Assembly: GCA_963783355.1 (NCBI GenBank)
Contig: CAWANF010000005.1
Coordinates: forward strand, 615,515-679,514
Length of the DNA stretch: 64,000 bases
Source: CAWANF01 sp963783355
GTDB lineage: Bacteria > Bacteroidota > Rhodothermia > Balneolales > DATFMH01
Reading direction: 5' to 3'
Shown here one piece after another: positions 28,696 through 37,627 of the stretch (the first letter of the stretch is position 1; every line of letters starts with the position of its first letter). The notes beneath the pieces were generated by a model, which saw nothing but the letters and a program-made list of their open reading frames with translations, was not told the origin of the DNA and ran no database searches. A program made the translations under genes and the position numbers.

Positions 28696-31600
28696 TTAAT
28701 GGCCCGGGTTTCCTGGTGAAACAAAAGGCACATCCTTTTTAGACAGAAGGTTATTAAAACCGGGAACATCTTCATTCAGAATCTGATCCAGGGCCATTTT
28801 TTGTTTTGCCCACTGTTTATTCAAATCGGAAAACCGTTCTTTTTGTCCGTTTGTTACCGGCGGTGTCTGCCCGACCATCACGTTTTGCAAGAATAGCAGT
28901 TGATTAGCGAGCATATTCGGAAAGTTAATGACATCCTGAAATGTTTGTTGTTTAGTCTGAATAAGTTGATTCTTCAAAACATCAATTTTGGTAACAATAG
29001 CTTTTCCTGACTTGGCAACAACGGTCAGAGAAGAGTCTTTACCGGCTTTTTTGATGAATTCCTTAACCTGTTGTTCCACATCGTTCAGGCGGTTAACCCC
29101 GGCATACAGGCTGTCTAAATGATCGTGTATTGTCTTGAGCATATCTTGTTGCTCGGTATATCCAGCCGCAGTTGCATTAATTCGTGGATCGGGCAGTACC
29201 TTAAATGATTGAGTTTCCGTATGGCCGTCATACATTATTTTGGCCGTATATTCCCCGGGACCTATTTCATATCCGTTTATGGATATGGCGTGAAACAAGC
29301 CTTTCACACTTTTATAGGCCGGGTACCTCAGGTTCCAGTTAAGTACATTCAGACCGGATTTTTTAGACGCTTTATCGGGTTTCTTCTTGGCATCGCTGGA
29401 ATACTTCCTGATGAGAGATCCTTCTTTATCCAGAATTTCAACCGTTAAATTCTTAGTTGAATCGGTCGGTGTCACTTTCTTCAGATAATAATAGATTTCC
29501 GCCCCGGTATATGGATTGGTCCCCACTTCAGCAGTTGTATCCACTTTCCCGTAATTGGTCAGATAGGGATTGATCACATTGAAGAGATGTACGTTAGAAT
29601 CAACTATAGACTGATCGAGTTGACGCAGAGGGCTGAGATCGTCCAATACCCAGAAAGCACGTCCGAGTGTTGAGATAACCAAAGAATGATTATGGATAGT
29701 CAAATCGGTAACCGGAACCATCGGAAGGTTGAGCTGCAGGCCTTGCCAATGATCGCCATTATCAAAGGAAACGAACATACCACGTTGGGTTGCGGCATAA
29801 AGCAGACCTTTTTTGACGGGATCTTCGCGTACGGCATGTACCATAGCGTCTTTTGGTAATCCACGTACTATTTCTTTCCAGTGTTTGCCATAATCGGTTG
29901 TCATATAAACATATGGAGCGAGATCATCGGATTTATATCCCATAACCGATAAATAGGCCGTTGCCGGATTTTGCCGGGAAATATCGATGCAATTTACGAG
30001 GTAATCTCCAATACCTTTTGGCGTTATATTTTCCCAGTGCTGTCCGCCATCTCTGGTTATATGGACAAGCCCGTCGTCCGTTCCCGCCCATAAGGTTGAT
30101 GCCGACCCAGGAGATTCGGCTAAGTAGGAAATGGTTTGATAGACTTCTCCGCCTGCACCTTCATTGGTGATAGGGCCTCCGCCAGGAATATTTCTTTCGG
30201 AAAGGTTACGGGTCAAATCCGGACTGATGACTGTCCATGTTATTCCCCGGTCGGTGGATTTCAGAACTTTGTTGCCGGCATGATAGATAACGGAAGGGTC
30301 AAATTGCGAAGTGATGATAGGCGCGTTCCAGGTAAAGCGATATTTCTCATGAGCCGGATTGGAGCCAAGACGCAAGGCGGCATATTCGCTTAAAAATTTT
30401 GTCTTCTTTGTTTTTGAATTGTATTCGGTGATGATTCCCTGGTAGCTTCCTGCGTAAACCAAATCCGGTTTATCCGGATTGAAGGCAATAAAAGAGCTTT
30501 CGCCGCCACCGACGTCATACCAGTCGGTGCGATCGATACCCGCACTACCCGACCAGTTGGCTATGGCTACTGTTCCGTCATCCTGTTGCCCTCCATAGAT
30601 ATAATATGGATAACGATTATCTGTAATTACACGATAGAATTCCCCGGTGGGCTGGTTATAATGGGTTGACCAGCTTTTACCACCGTTTAAGGACACATTA
30701 CCCCCGCCATCATTGCAGTTAATCATGTCGTTGTTGTTTTCGGGGTTAACCCAGAGAAAATGGTTATCACCGTGTGGTGTTTTCACCACTTTGAATGTTT
30801 TACCCCCGTCGATAGACTTCAGGAAAGGGGCATTCATCACATAGACGATATTTTCATCTTTGGGATCGGCAAAAACATCCATGTAATACCAGGAACGGGC
30901 CTGGATAACCCGTTTACTGTTTATGAGTTTCCAGGATTTTCCTGCATCATCGGAACGATATAATCCACCCTTGTTTTTCGCTTCGACAATCGCATAAACG
31001 CGCTCCGGATTAGCCCGTGATACCGAGACGCCGATTTTCCCCATTTCTTCAGGTAATCCTTTGCTGAGTTTGGTCCAGGTATCGCCGCCATCGTTAGATT
31101 TATAAATACCGCTGCCCGATCCACCGCTTAAAATTTTCCATGGCAGACGCTGATGATCCCAAAAAGCGGCGTAGAGAATCCGGGGATTGGTCATATCCAT
31201 ACTCAGGTCGTTGGCTCCGGATTCATCATTTACAAACAATACTTTTTTCCATGTTTTTCCCCCGTCTTCACTCCGGTAGATTCCCCGGTCGGCTGTTTTT
31301 TTCCATGGAGTACCTTCTGCCGCCACATAAACGATGTCCGGATTTTTAGGATTGATGACAATCCGGTTGATGTGAGCAGTATTTTCCAGTCCAACCGATT
31401 TCCAGGTCTTTCCGGCATCGGTAGATTTATATACTCCTGAACCGTGGGTCGGATTGACGGTTCTTGCCGGGGCTTCTCCGGTGCCGATATAAACGACATT
31501 GGGATCCGATTCGGATACGGCAACGGCACCAATCGAACTGGATCGTATATATCCGTCCGTCACATTTTTCCAGTGCCCTCCGGCGTCGGTCGTTTTCCAT

Positions 31601-31878
31601 AAACCGCCACCCGCTGTTCCCAGGTAATACGTTAGGGGTTCGGAAACTACTCCTGATGCTGCAGTTGAACGCCCACCCCGAAATGGCCCGACATTTCTCC
31701 ATTTTAAAGCATGATAGGAAGAAACGGGATAGACAGAATCATTAGTTGATTTTGACCCACGATGGTGTCCCTTTGCGAAAGACAAACCGTGACTTAACAG
31801 GGGAAACAAGGCACAGACAACTACAAAGCGCAGCCATGTACGCTTATTCTGGTAAAGCGAATATTGTTTCATAATCAT
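28696..31878 (-). CDS. Exported VPS10/sortilin-type BNR beta-propeller protein (paralogue)
   Basis: A 1060-residue paralogue of its downstream neighbour with the same layout: signal peptide (about 1-36), opening 'WRNVGPFRGGRSTAASG', and BNR motifs STDAGKTW, SEDGGKTW, SNDGGDTW, SDDAGKSW and TRDGGQHW. The C-terminal Ig-like and helical part includes 'GEYTAKIMYDGHTETQSFKVLPDPR'. The shared C-terminus 'KDPRI/PDPRI ... ADF/AGY ... KIHKKLD/TIHDHLD' shows tandem duplication. The Met-Ile-Met start leaves the exact initiation codon open by two codons. Extracellular or envelope role, biochemical function unknown. Confidence 0.82.
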   Translation of the reverse strand: MIMKQYSLYQNKRTWLRFVVVCALFPLLSHGLSFAKGHHRGSKSTNDSVYPVSSYHALKWRNVGPFRGGRSTAASGVVSEPLTYYLGTAGGGLWKTTDAGGHWKNVTDGYIRSSSIGAVAVSESDPNVVYIGTGEAPARTVNPTHGSGVYKSTDAGKTWKSVGLENTAHINRIVINPKNPDIVYVAAEGTPWKKTADRGIYRSEDGGKTWKKVLFVNDESGANDLSMDMTNPRILYAAFWDHQRLPWKILSGGSGSGIYKSNDGGDTWTKLSKGLPEEMGKIGVSVSRANPERVYAIVEAKNKGGLYRSDDAGKSWKLINSKRVIQARSWYYMDVFADPKDENIVYVMNAPFLKSIDGGKTFKVVKTPHGDNHFLWVNPENNNDMINCNDGGGNVSLNGGKSWSTHYNQPTGEFYRVITDNRYPYYIYGGQQDDGTVAIANWSGSAGIDRTDWYDVGGGESSFIAFNPDKPDLVYAGSYQGIITEYNSKTKKTKFLSEYAALRLGSNPAHEKYRFTWNAPIITSQFDPSVIYHAGNKVLKSTDRGITWTVISPDLTRNLSERNIPGGGPITNEGAGGEVYQTISYLAESPGSASTLWAGTDDGLVHITRDGGQHWENITPKGIGDYLVNCIDISRQNPATAYLSVMGYKSDDLAPYVYMTTDYGKHWKEIVRGLPKDAMVHAVREDPVKKGLLYAATQRGMFVSFDNGDHWQGLQLNLPMVPVTDLTIHNHSLVISTLGRAFWVLDDLSPLRQLDQSIVDSNVHLFNVINPYLTNYGKVDTTAEVGTNPYTGAEIYYYLKKVTPTDSTKNLTVEILDKEGSLIRKYSSDAKKKPDKASKKSGLNVLNWNLRYPAYKSVKGLFHAISINGYEIGPGEYTAKIMYDGHTETQSFKVLPDPRINATAAGYTEQQDMLKTIHDHLDSLYAGVNRLNDVEQQVKEFIKKAGKDSSLTVVAKSGKAIVTKIDVLKNQLIQTKQQTFQDVINFPNMLANQLLFLQNVMVGQTPPVTNGQKERFSDLNKQWAKQKMALDQILNEDVPGFNNLLSKKDVPFVSPGNPGH

Positions 31879-32150
31879 TTAGCTAAGTTTAAACACACAG
31901 CTATTTTTAATAACCTCACTATGTCCTTAAAGTATTGAATGCTTATGGTTTAAGAAGTAAAAAAAAACGATTCGCGTTAGAAATTGTAAAAATTAAAGAA
32001 ATTTATATTTCCGTTGGTGGAATGGGGGATTAGACATCCTCTTTTATAGCTCCAGCTAAGTGCTAATAGATGTAAAATTTTAGATATTAATTCGGTTTAG
32101 TCAATGTTTTTTAAATAATTGTTTCTAAATCGTCAAATAATGTTGAACAG

Positions 32151-32372
32151 ATGTCCATGAAACAAAGAAATATTGCTTTGGTAATGGGAATCTATTTCCT
32201 AATCTGCCTGCTTGCTATAACATGGCCCTTTCTGAAACTGGCTAATCGTATTTATCCATTGATACTGGGAATGCCTTTTTTGATGTTCTGGTTCGTACTC
32301 TGGAACTTCATTATTGTTATTGGCCTGGTTCTTCTTTACCGCCTGGAATATAACGGAGAAGAGGAAGAATGA
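32151..32372 (+). CDS. DUF3311 small membrane subunit
   Basis: A 73-residue protein with two transmembrane helices (about 8-28 and 40-63). It has the DUF3311 pattern 'P-L-N-x-P-x-L-x-x-P-F', here AITWPFLKLANRIYPLILGMPFLMFW, and an acidic tail EEEE. Proteins of this family are the small partner of sodium:solute symporters. The gene overlaps the symporter start by four bases (ATGA), so the pair is translationally coupled. Confidence 0.85.
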   Translation: MSMKQRNIALVMGIYFLICLLAITWPFLKLANRIYPLILGMPFLMFWFVLWNFIIVIGLVLLYRLEYNGEEEE

Positions 32373-33889
32373 AAGATTGGGTTGTTGTCAGTTCCATCAC
32401 CTTCGCATATCTCATCATTGTTTTATACATCGGTATAAAAGCCCGGTCTAAAAAGACGGAATCGACTCTTGATGACTATATCGCCGACGGACGAAGTGTC
32501 GGGTTGTTTGTGCTGTTTTTTATCATGGGAGCCGAGATTTTCAGTGCTTTTGCGTTTTTGGGCGGACCTGGCTGGACATACTCCAAAGGAGCGCCGGGAT
32601 TATATATCATCGGCTATTTGGGGATGGGTTTATTACCTCTTTGGATATTGGGGCCAAAAACCGCGCGTATCGGGAAAAAGTACGGCTATCTGACGCAGGC
32701 CGAATTGTTGTCTGCGAGATATAAAAGCAGTGCCTTATCCGGTTTGATGGCGATCATTAGCGTGGGCGCTTTTATTCCTTATTTGACGATTCAAATAAAA
32801 GGTGCCGGTTTTCTGGTTGATGCTTCAACAGGCGGAAATATTCCTTTTTGGCTGGGCTCACTAATCGCATTCGTTGTTGTGGCAATCTATGTATTTACGA
32901 GCGGCCTGCGCGGCATTGGGTGGACGAATGTGGTCCAGGGAATTGTTATGATTATTGTGGCGTGGGTCATCGGTTTGGCGATTCCGTATAAATTTTATGG
33001 TGGTGTTTCAAAGATGTTTCATGCCATTGCACAAAAAGCTCCTGATTATTTAACCCTGCCCGGCCATAATCATGCCATGTCTTTCGCCGCTTTTTCTACT
33101 GCTTTGATAGTCAGCGTCATCGGGCTGTCGATGTGGCCGCATATTTTCAGTAAATCCTATGGGGCGGAAAGTGAAAAAACGTTGAAAAAGACCATCATCC
33201 TTTATCCTCTTTACGGATACATCCTGGTCCCTATATTTTTTGTTGGTTTTGCGGGAATACTGGTATTTGCAGGGCATCCGCTCAAACAATCCGATACGGT
33301 TTTGGTAGAACTGATTGCCAAAGCACATTTTTCACCGTGGCTGATTGGAATATTGTTATCCGGGGCTCTCGCAGCAGCGATGTCGACCGGGGCGAACCTG
33401 GCACATACGGCGGCTACGGTCATCGTTCAGGATTTTTATGTGAAGCTATTTCGTCCTAAGGTTTCAGAGAAAACGTTGGTGAACCTGATTCGCAGTTTTG
33501 TATTAATTATCTCGCTTTTGTCCTACTTGCTTGCATTGTACAGTCCGGCTTCACTGGTCTCATTGCTTTTGATTGCCTATGGCGGTGTTGTTCAGTTTTT
33601 CCCGTTAACGGTAGCGGCCTTTTTCTGGAAAAGAGTCACTAAAGCCGGTGTTTTTGCAGGTTTGATTAGCGGAACCCTGGTGATGATCTATTATTCCTTT
33701 TTTGCAAAACCACCGTTTGATATACATGCTGGAATCTGTGGGTTGATCGTTAATACTATTTTAATGATAGCAGTAAGCTTTTTAACCGAACGACCCGAAA
33801 GGGAGCATATCGATCAATTTATTGCCGATTCAAAAGTCCCGTTGAGTAAAGTGAAGCCGGTGAAGAAGATTTTAGATGATAGACTTTAG
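32369..33889 (+). CDS. Sodium:solute symporter (SSS family)
   Basis: A 506-residue protein with 13 predicted helices, matching SLC5-type secondary transporters. Landmarks are DDYIADGRSVG (about 30-40), GAEIFSAFAFLGGPGWTYSKGAPGLY (about 54-79), TQAELLSARYKS and AGALAAAMSTGANLAHTAATVIVQDFY-like loop (LSGALAAAMSTGANLAHT). The substrate cannot be read from sequence. Pairing with DUF3311 resembles the uncharacterised YhjB-type systems. It forms a two-gene operon with the DUF3311 gene. Confidence 0.9.
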   Translation: MKDWVVVSSITFAYLIIVLYIGIKARSKKTESTLDDYIADGRSVGLFVLFFIMGAEIFSAFAFLGGPGWTYSKGAPGLYIIGYLGMGLLPLWILGPKTARIGKKYGYLTQAELLSARYKSSALSGLMAIISVGAFIPYLTIQIKGAGFLVDASTGGNIPFWLGSLIAFVVVAIYVFTSGLRGIGWTNVVQGIVMIIVAWVIGLAIPYKFYGGVSKMFHAIAQKAPDYLTLPGHNHAMSFAAFSTALIVSVIGLSMWPHIFSKSYGAESEKTLKKTIILYPLYGYILVPIFFVGFAGILVFAGHPLKQSDTVLVELIAKAHFSPWLIGILLSGALAAAMSTGANLAHTAATVIVQDFYVKLFRPKVSEKTLVNLIRSFVLIISLLSYLLALYSPASLVSLLLIAYGGVVQFFPLTVAAFFWKRVTKAGVFAGLISGTLVMIYYSFFAKPPFDIHAGICGLIVNTILMIAVSFLTERPEREHIDQFIADSKVPLSKVKPVKKILDDRL

Positions 33890-33924
33890 ACATTAGACTG
33901 CAGGATGAAAACGGAAAAATGGTT

Positions 33925-35328
33925 TTATGGGAAAATGCCAAGTTGTTCATAAGCCGTAGCTATTTTGTTAATAGCATTGATATAGGCAGCTGTACGAAGA
34001 TCCACCTTATGATGTTTAGCAATTTCATTGATCTCGTTATAGGCGACAATCATTGTTTCTTCAAGCCCGGAATTGACAATATCGAGCTCGCTGGGTCCGT
34101 GCGACAATTCCTCGATTTGTTGTTTTGTAAAGTGTTTTCCGGATACCTGTTCTATGGCATTGACCAATTTTTTGTATGCATGTTCTTCGAAACGTTTGTC
34201 AAGACGGCCAAAACGAACATGGGATAAATTTTTAAGCCATTCAAAATAAGAAACGGTAACCCCGCCGGCATTCAGGTAGTTATCCGGGATAATCATACAT
34301 CCTTTTTCCTTGAGTATATCGTGCGCCTCGGAAGTGGTAGGGCCGTTGGCTGCCTCTGCTACGATTTTTGCTTTAATCTTCGAAGCATTACTGTTGTTAA
34401 CCTGGTTTTCCAGGGCGGCCGGGACGAGTATATCACAATCCAATTCTAATGTTTTTCCTGTTGGCTGGATATTCTCAGCTCCTTCAAAATCGAGAACAGA
34501 ACCTGTTTCTTTCCGGTGTTTCATTAATTTTTCAAGATCGATTCCCTTTTTATTATAGACGCCGCCCTCTTTTTCAGCTATACCGACCAAAACCGCACCA
34601 GCTTCCTGCAAAAAATGGCAAGTGTAATAACCGACATTTCCGAGTCCCTGAACAATAACCTTTTTGCCTTCCAGCCCGGGTTCCAGGCCTAACTTTTTCA
34701 TGTCTTCTTTTTGATCACAAGCTTCGCTGATGCCGATGCAGATACCTCGCCCGGTTGCTTCTTTACGTCCGTGAACGCCGCCTTCTTCAATGGGTTTTCC
34801 GGTAACACAAGCCGGGTTATCCAAATCCGAATTCAGAGCGTTGTAAGTATCAAGAATCCACGACATTTCTCTTTCGCCGGTTCCATAGTCCGGTGCCGGG
34901 ACATCGGTGCCGGGGCCAATATGATTTTTTTTAACCAGTTCGAAAGTATAACGGCGGGTGATACGCTCGATTTCGGCTAATGAGTAATTATTCCTGTTGA
35001 AACGAATTCCACCTTTGGCGCCACCGAATGGAACGTCCACCACGGCACATTTATAGGTCATCAGGGCGGCCAACGCCGTTATTTCATCTTCATTGACGTT
35101 TTCACTGAAACGGACACCGCCTTTTGTGGGCATTTTATGATAGCTGTGCTCGGCGCGCCATGCATGCATGACCTCAATGTCTCCGTTATCGCGTTCAAGG
35201 GGAAAAGTGATATGGTAAACGCTGTTGCATATTTTTATTTGGTTAAGCAGGCCGGAATCGTGTTTGGTGTATTTAGCCGCGCGATCAAAATTTTTATTGA
35301 CCTGTTCGAAAAATTTGAATTCAGGCAT
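33925..35328 (-). CDS. gdhA: Glutamate dehydrogenase (Glu/Leu/Phe/Val family)
   Basis: Oxidative deamination of glutamate, or ammonia assimilation. In the 467-residue protein, the substrate domain has MPTKGGVRFSENVN and ALMTYKCAVVDVPFGGAKGGI with the catalytic Lys (YKCAVVDVPFGG) and Asp (PAPDYGTGEREM). The Rossmann domain has VIVQGLGNVGYYTCHFL. The lengths fit hexameric GDH. Coenzyme preference is not decided by eye. The short 35-bp gap to the symporter stop contains no terminator. Confidence 0.93.
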   Translation of the reverse strand: MPEFKFFEQVNKNFDRAAKYTKHDSGLLNQIKICNSVYHITFPLERDNGDIEVMHAWRAEHSYHKMPTKGGVRFSENVNEDEITALAALMTYKCAVVDVPFGGAKGGIRFNRNNYSLAEIERITRRYTFELVKKNHIGPGTDVPAPDYGTGEREMSWILDTYNALNSDLDNPACVTGKPIEEGGVHGRKEATGRGICIGISEACDQKEDMKKLGLEPGLEGKKVIVQGLGNVGYYTCHFLQEAGAVLVGIAEKEGGVYNKKGIDLEKLMKHRKETGSVLDFEGAENIQPTGKTLELDCDILVPAALENQVNNSNASKIKAKIVAEAANGPTTSEAHDILKEKGCMIIPDNYLNAGGVTVSYFEWLKNLSHVRFGRLDKRFEEHAYKKLVNAIEQVSGKHFTKQQIEELSHGPSELDIVNSGLEETMIVAYNEINEIAKHHKVDLRTAAYINAINKIATAYEQLGIFP

Positions 35329-35466
35329 AGTTTCTCCGTCAATTCTAAATAGTTACCCTAAATTTAATATTAATGTTGTTAACTTTTTTTCTTACAAATA
35401 GTTATGTAATAAGGAACAAGACAGGCGAAATGATAATTCCTTCGGGAGACAAAACGGGAGTTAGAT

Positions 35467-35507
35467 AAAAAAATCACGGGGCATCACTTAGGCTGTGATA
35501 CCCCGTG
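35467..35507 (-). terminator. Strong Rho-independent terminator on the minus strand
   Basis: Thirteen-base stem CACGGGGCATCAC / GTGATACCCCGTG (35475-35487 with 35495-35507; all pairs canonical except one A-A-free G-U choice), seven-base loop, followed on the minus strand by ATTTTTTTA. No established gene precedes it; see the small ORF at 35583-35786. Confidence 0.85.
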
Positions 35508-35582
35508 TTGGGGGGCTTGGGTAATTTCCAATTATTAATTGAGTTTCCGCAAGGGTTTCAGAATTAGGGTATTATTTGGGTT

Positions 35583-35786
35583 TTAGGAGGGAATGCGGCT
35601 CCAGCAATTAGTAATTGGATAATTGAGACTTTTATAGCAAACGGAGTTTACAGATGGATTACCATCCTTCGCCGTCATGTATAAATATTCATCAGTAATT
35701 GAGTAAAATTTTTCAAATAGCAATGAAGCAAACAACTGACTTATACCAGGTATGGTTCGAATCATATTTTTTAAAGTTTGTATCAT
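35583..35786 (-). CDS. Possible small protein ahead of an orphan terminator
   Basis: A 67-codon ORF from ATG 35786, beginning MIQTLKNMIRTIPGISQ and ending WSRIPS, with two cysteines. It is unrecognised. No clear ribosome-binding site is seen. The reason for listing it is the strong minus-strand terminator 76 bp after its stop, which needs a transcript. It may equally be part of a non-coding RNA that starts near the inverted repeat at 35829-35912. Confidence 0.3.
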   Translation of the reverse strand: MIQTLKNMIRTIPGISQLFASLLFEKFYSITDEYLYMTAKDGNPSVNSVCYKSLNYPITNCWSRIPS

Positions 35787-35828
35787 TGCAAATACGCTTA
35801 ATTAATTTTGTTCTGTTTAACAGTATAA

Positions 35829-35912
35829 CCTGAATTGAAATGGAACGGTGCTAGTATTGTAAAATGCATATTGATAGTCTTACGATAAATATGTTCCATT
35901 TGACAATTCAGG
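35829..35912. repeat. Inverted repeat / long hairpin
   Basis: CCTGAATTGAAATGGAAC (35829-35846) is complementary to 35893-35912 except for two extra bases. An inner pair TATTGTAA / TTACGATA extends the fold. It could be a small non-autonomous element or a hairpin RNA. No flanking duplication recognised. The remainder of 35787-36070 shows no gene. Confidence 0.5.
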
Positions 35913-36070
35913 CTTCCTGTCTTACCAACTATGAAACTTAACTTCGCGTTACATATCCATTACAGTTGAAGAATAAGCCCATTATGCTTAAGCAACTAAG
36001 GTATTGGGATAGACGGTGCTATTTTGTGGCAAATGGTTGATAACTGGGATAAACCGTTAAGGCTTATAAT

Positions 36071-36109
36071 AAAAAAAAGAGGAGTATCGTCCTGGCAGCG
36101 ATACTCCTC
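36071..36109 (-). terminator. Rho-independent terminator (minus strand)
   Basis: Eleven-base perfect stem GAGGAGTATCG / CGATACTCCTC (36079-36089 with 36099-36109), nine-base loop, eight T following on the minus strand. It ends the small carboxypeptidase-regulatory-domain gene. Confidence 0.93.
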
Positions 36110-36188
36110 GGTTTCTGCATTTCAGCTGAAATTCGATGATGTTGAGAAGCATTCGTTCACCCGGCATAATTATAGAACCGGATCATCA

Positions 36189-36527
36189 TCAACTGTTCTT
36201 ATGTTTCAGCTTAATTAACACTCTTGTAACATCTTTCCTGATGTAGACGGTTTTCCTGACTTTATAATAGCCAGTGGATTTTACGGTAATAATATTATTC
36301 CCGGACGTGAGGTTACGAATAATAAATTTTCCTACTTCGTCCGTGGCCGTCTGTTGCGTATTATTTGTAATAATACTTGCATCTGGAACCCTATCCCCTG
36401 TTTTTTGGTCTATTACGGTACCAATAACGGAATGGGTTATATGCTGGTGCCCGATTTGGGCATTAGCGGTAATAATACTTATACTGGCAAGAATAAAAAC
36501 ACTGCCTATAAATAGTTTACCTTTCAT
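36189..36527 (-). CDS. Secreted carboxypeptidase-regulatory-like domain protein
   Basis: A 112-residue protein: signal peptide (about 1-23, ending ANAQ), then a single transthyretin-like/CarboxypepD_reg domain with IGTVIDQKTGDRVPDASI, TDEVGKFIIRNLTSGNNIITVKSTGY. This is the domain found at the N-terminus of SusC/TonB receptors and many surface proteins, here standing alone. Its role is unknown and may be as a cell-surface beta-domain partner. Preceded by about 300 bp without genes and followed by a strong terminator. Confidence 0.78.
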   Translation of the reverse strand: MKGKLFIGSVFILASISIITANAQIGHQHITHSVIGTVIDQKTGDRVPDASIITNNTQQTATDEVGKFIIRNLTSGNNIITVKSTGYYKVRKTVYIRKDVTRVLIKLKHKNS

Positions 36528-36830
36528 TATTTATTACATTCTTTGATAGTTTTGCAGATAGAAATCCTGAATTGTAATCAAACGATTGAAGTTTTCTACT
36601 GTCGAATACTGCCAAGTGATTCGGTTAATGTTAAATTTGTTCATTCAAAAGTCCGAACCACAATCCAGGTTCTATCTGCTCTACTCTTCTTCTGTCTGTC
36701 ACTTGAACATCAAGTTGTTATCCATGACACAAGTAAGGTAAAATAAAGGCGTGCAATACCTAATAACTTAATGGGGAGTTATCTTATATTGTGGTGAGTG
36801 GTTTTTCAGAAGTGGCGAGTGGTAAAATTA
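36528..36830. other. Intergenic region with no visible gene
   Basis: About 300 bp between the carboxypeptidase-regulatory-like gene and the LytTR gene. I see no convincing ORF, hairpin or terminator. It should contain the promoter of the leftward small secreted gene. Confidence 0.4.
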
Positions 36831-37598
36831 TTACAAAAAATTCTTAAACAGCTCTTTAGCTTTATCCCGGTAACCGCGGCTCATAGTCAGTTCGGTTCCA
36901 TCCTTTAAAATCACAGTATATTCATTATTGAACCACTGCTGAATCTCTTTAATGCGATCCATATTGACGATTACAGAACGATGAATCCTCAGAAACATAT
37001 TGGGATCGAGTGTGTCTTCCATATTTTTCATCGTCTGACGAAGCAGGTGGGTCTTTTCGCTGGTATGTAATTTTACATAATTGTCATCAGCTTCAATCCA
37101 GTCGATATCGTCGGTACGTATCAGGAACATCTTATCATTGGTTTTTACCACAATGCGATCAAGATGTTGTTTTTCCTGTTTCAGGCCTTCGAGGAGTTGC
37201 ACAATATTATGATTGATCTCACCGGATTTTCGACTTGCCAGCCGATCTTTGGCCCGATCGATCGATTCTTCGAGTCGTTTTTTAGAGACGGGTTTTAATA
37301 CGTAATCGAGGGCGTTTACCTTAAAGGCGTTAACGGCGAAACGATCGTAGGCGGTAACAAAAATGATAATAGGTAAATTTTTTAAGCCCAGTGATTCTAT
37401 CACTCCAAAGCCATCCATTTCCGGCATCTGGATATCCAAAAAGACCAAGTCGACATTATTCTTAAGAATAAAATCTACGGCATCCGAACCATTATCGCAC
37501 TCCCCGACAACCTCGAGTTCTTTATCATCTTTCAGGTATTTGAGAAGCCGCTCTCGGGCATGAGACTCGTCATCAACTAATAAAATAGAATAGGCCAT
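36831..37598 (-). CDS. LytTR-family response regulator
   Basis: A 255-residue protein. The receiver domain (1-120) has acidic pocket Asp9-Asp10, phospho-acceptor Asp55 (VFLDIQMPEMDGF) and Lys near 105 (YVLKPVSKKR). The LytTR DNA-binding domain is C-terminal (about 150-255): KMFLIRTDDIDWIEADDNYVKLHT, FLRIHRSVIVNMDRIKEI. It is encoded just downstream of a LytS-like kinase (29 bp gap) on the same strand, so the two form a two-component system. LytTR regulators bind pairs of short repeats; candidate sites lie upstream of the neighbouring BNR gene. Confidence 0.94.
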   Translation of the reverse strand: MAYSILLVDDESHARERLLKYLKDDKELEVVGECDNGSDAVDFILKNNVDLVFLDIQMPEMDGFGVIESLGLKNLPIIIFVTAYDRFAVNAFKVNALDYVLKPVSKKRLEESIDRAKDRLASRKSGEINHNIVQLLEGLKQEKQHLDRIVVKTNDKMFLIRTDDIDWIEADDNYVKLHTSEKTHLLRQTMKNMEDTLDPNMFLRIHRSVIVNMDRIKEIQQWFNNEYTVILKDGTELTMSRGYRDKAKELFKNFL

Positions 37599-37627
37599 AC
37601 AATTAAAGATTTTAATATTTATTTAGA

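Noticed and set aside
31140..31745. Several opposite-strand ORFs inside the BNR genes and efflux permease
   Set aside because: Shadows of strongly coding frames; no ribosome sites or domain content.
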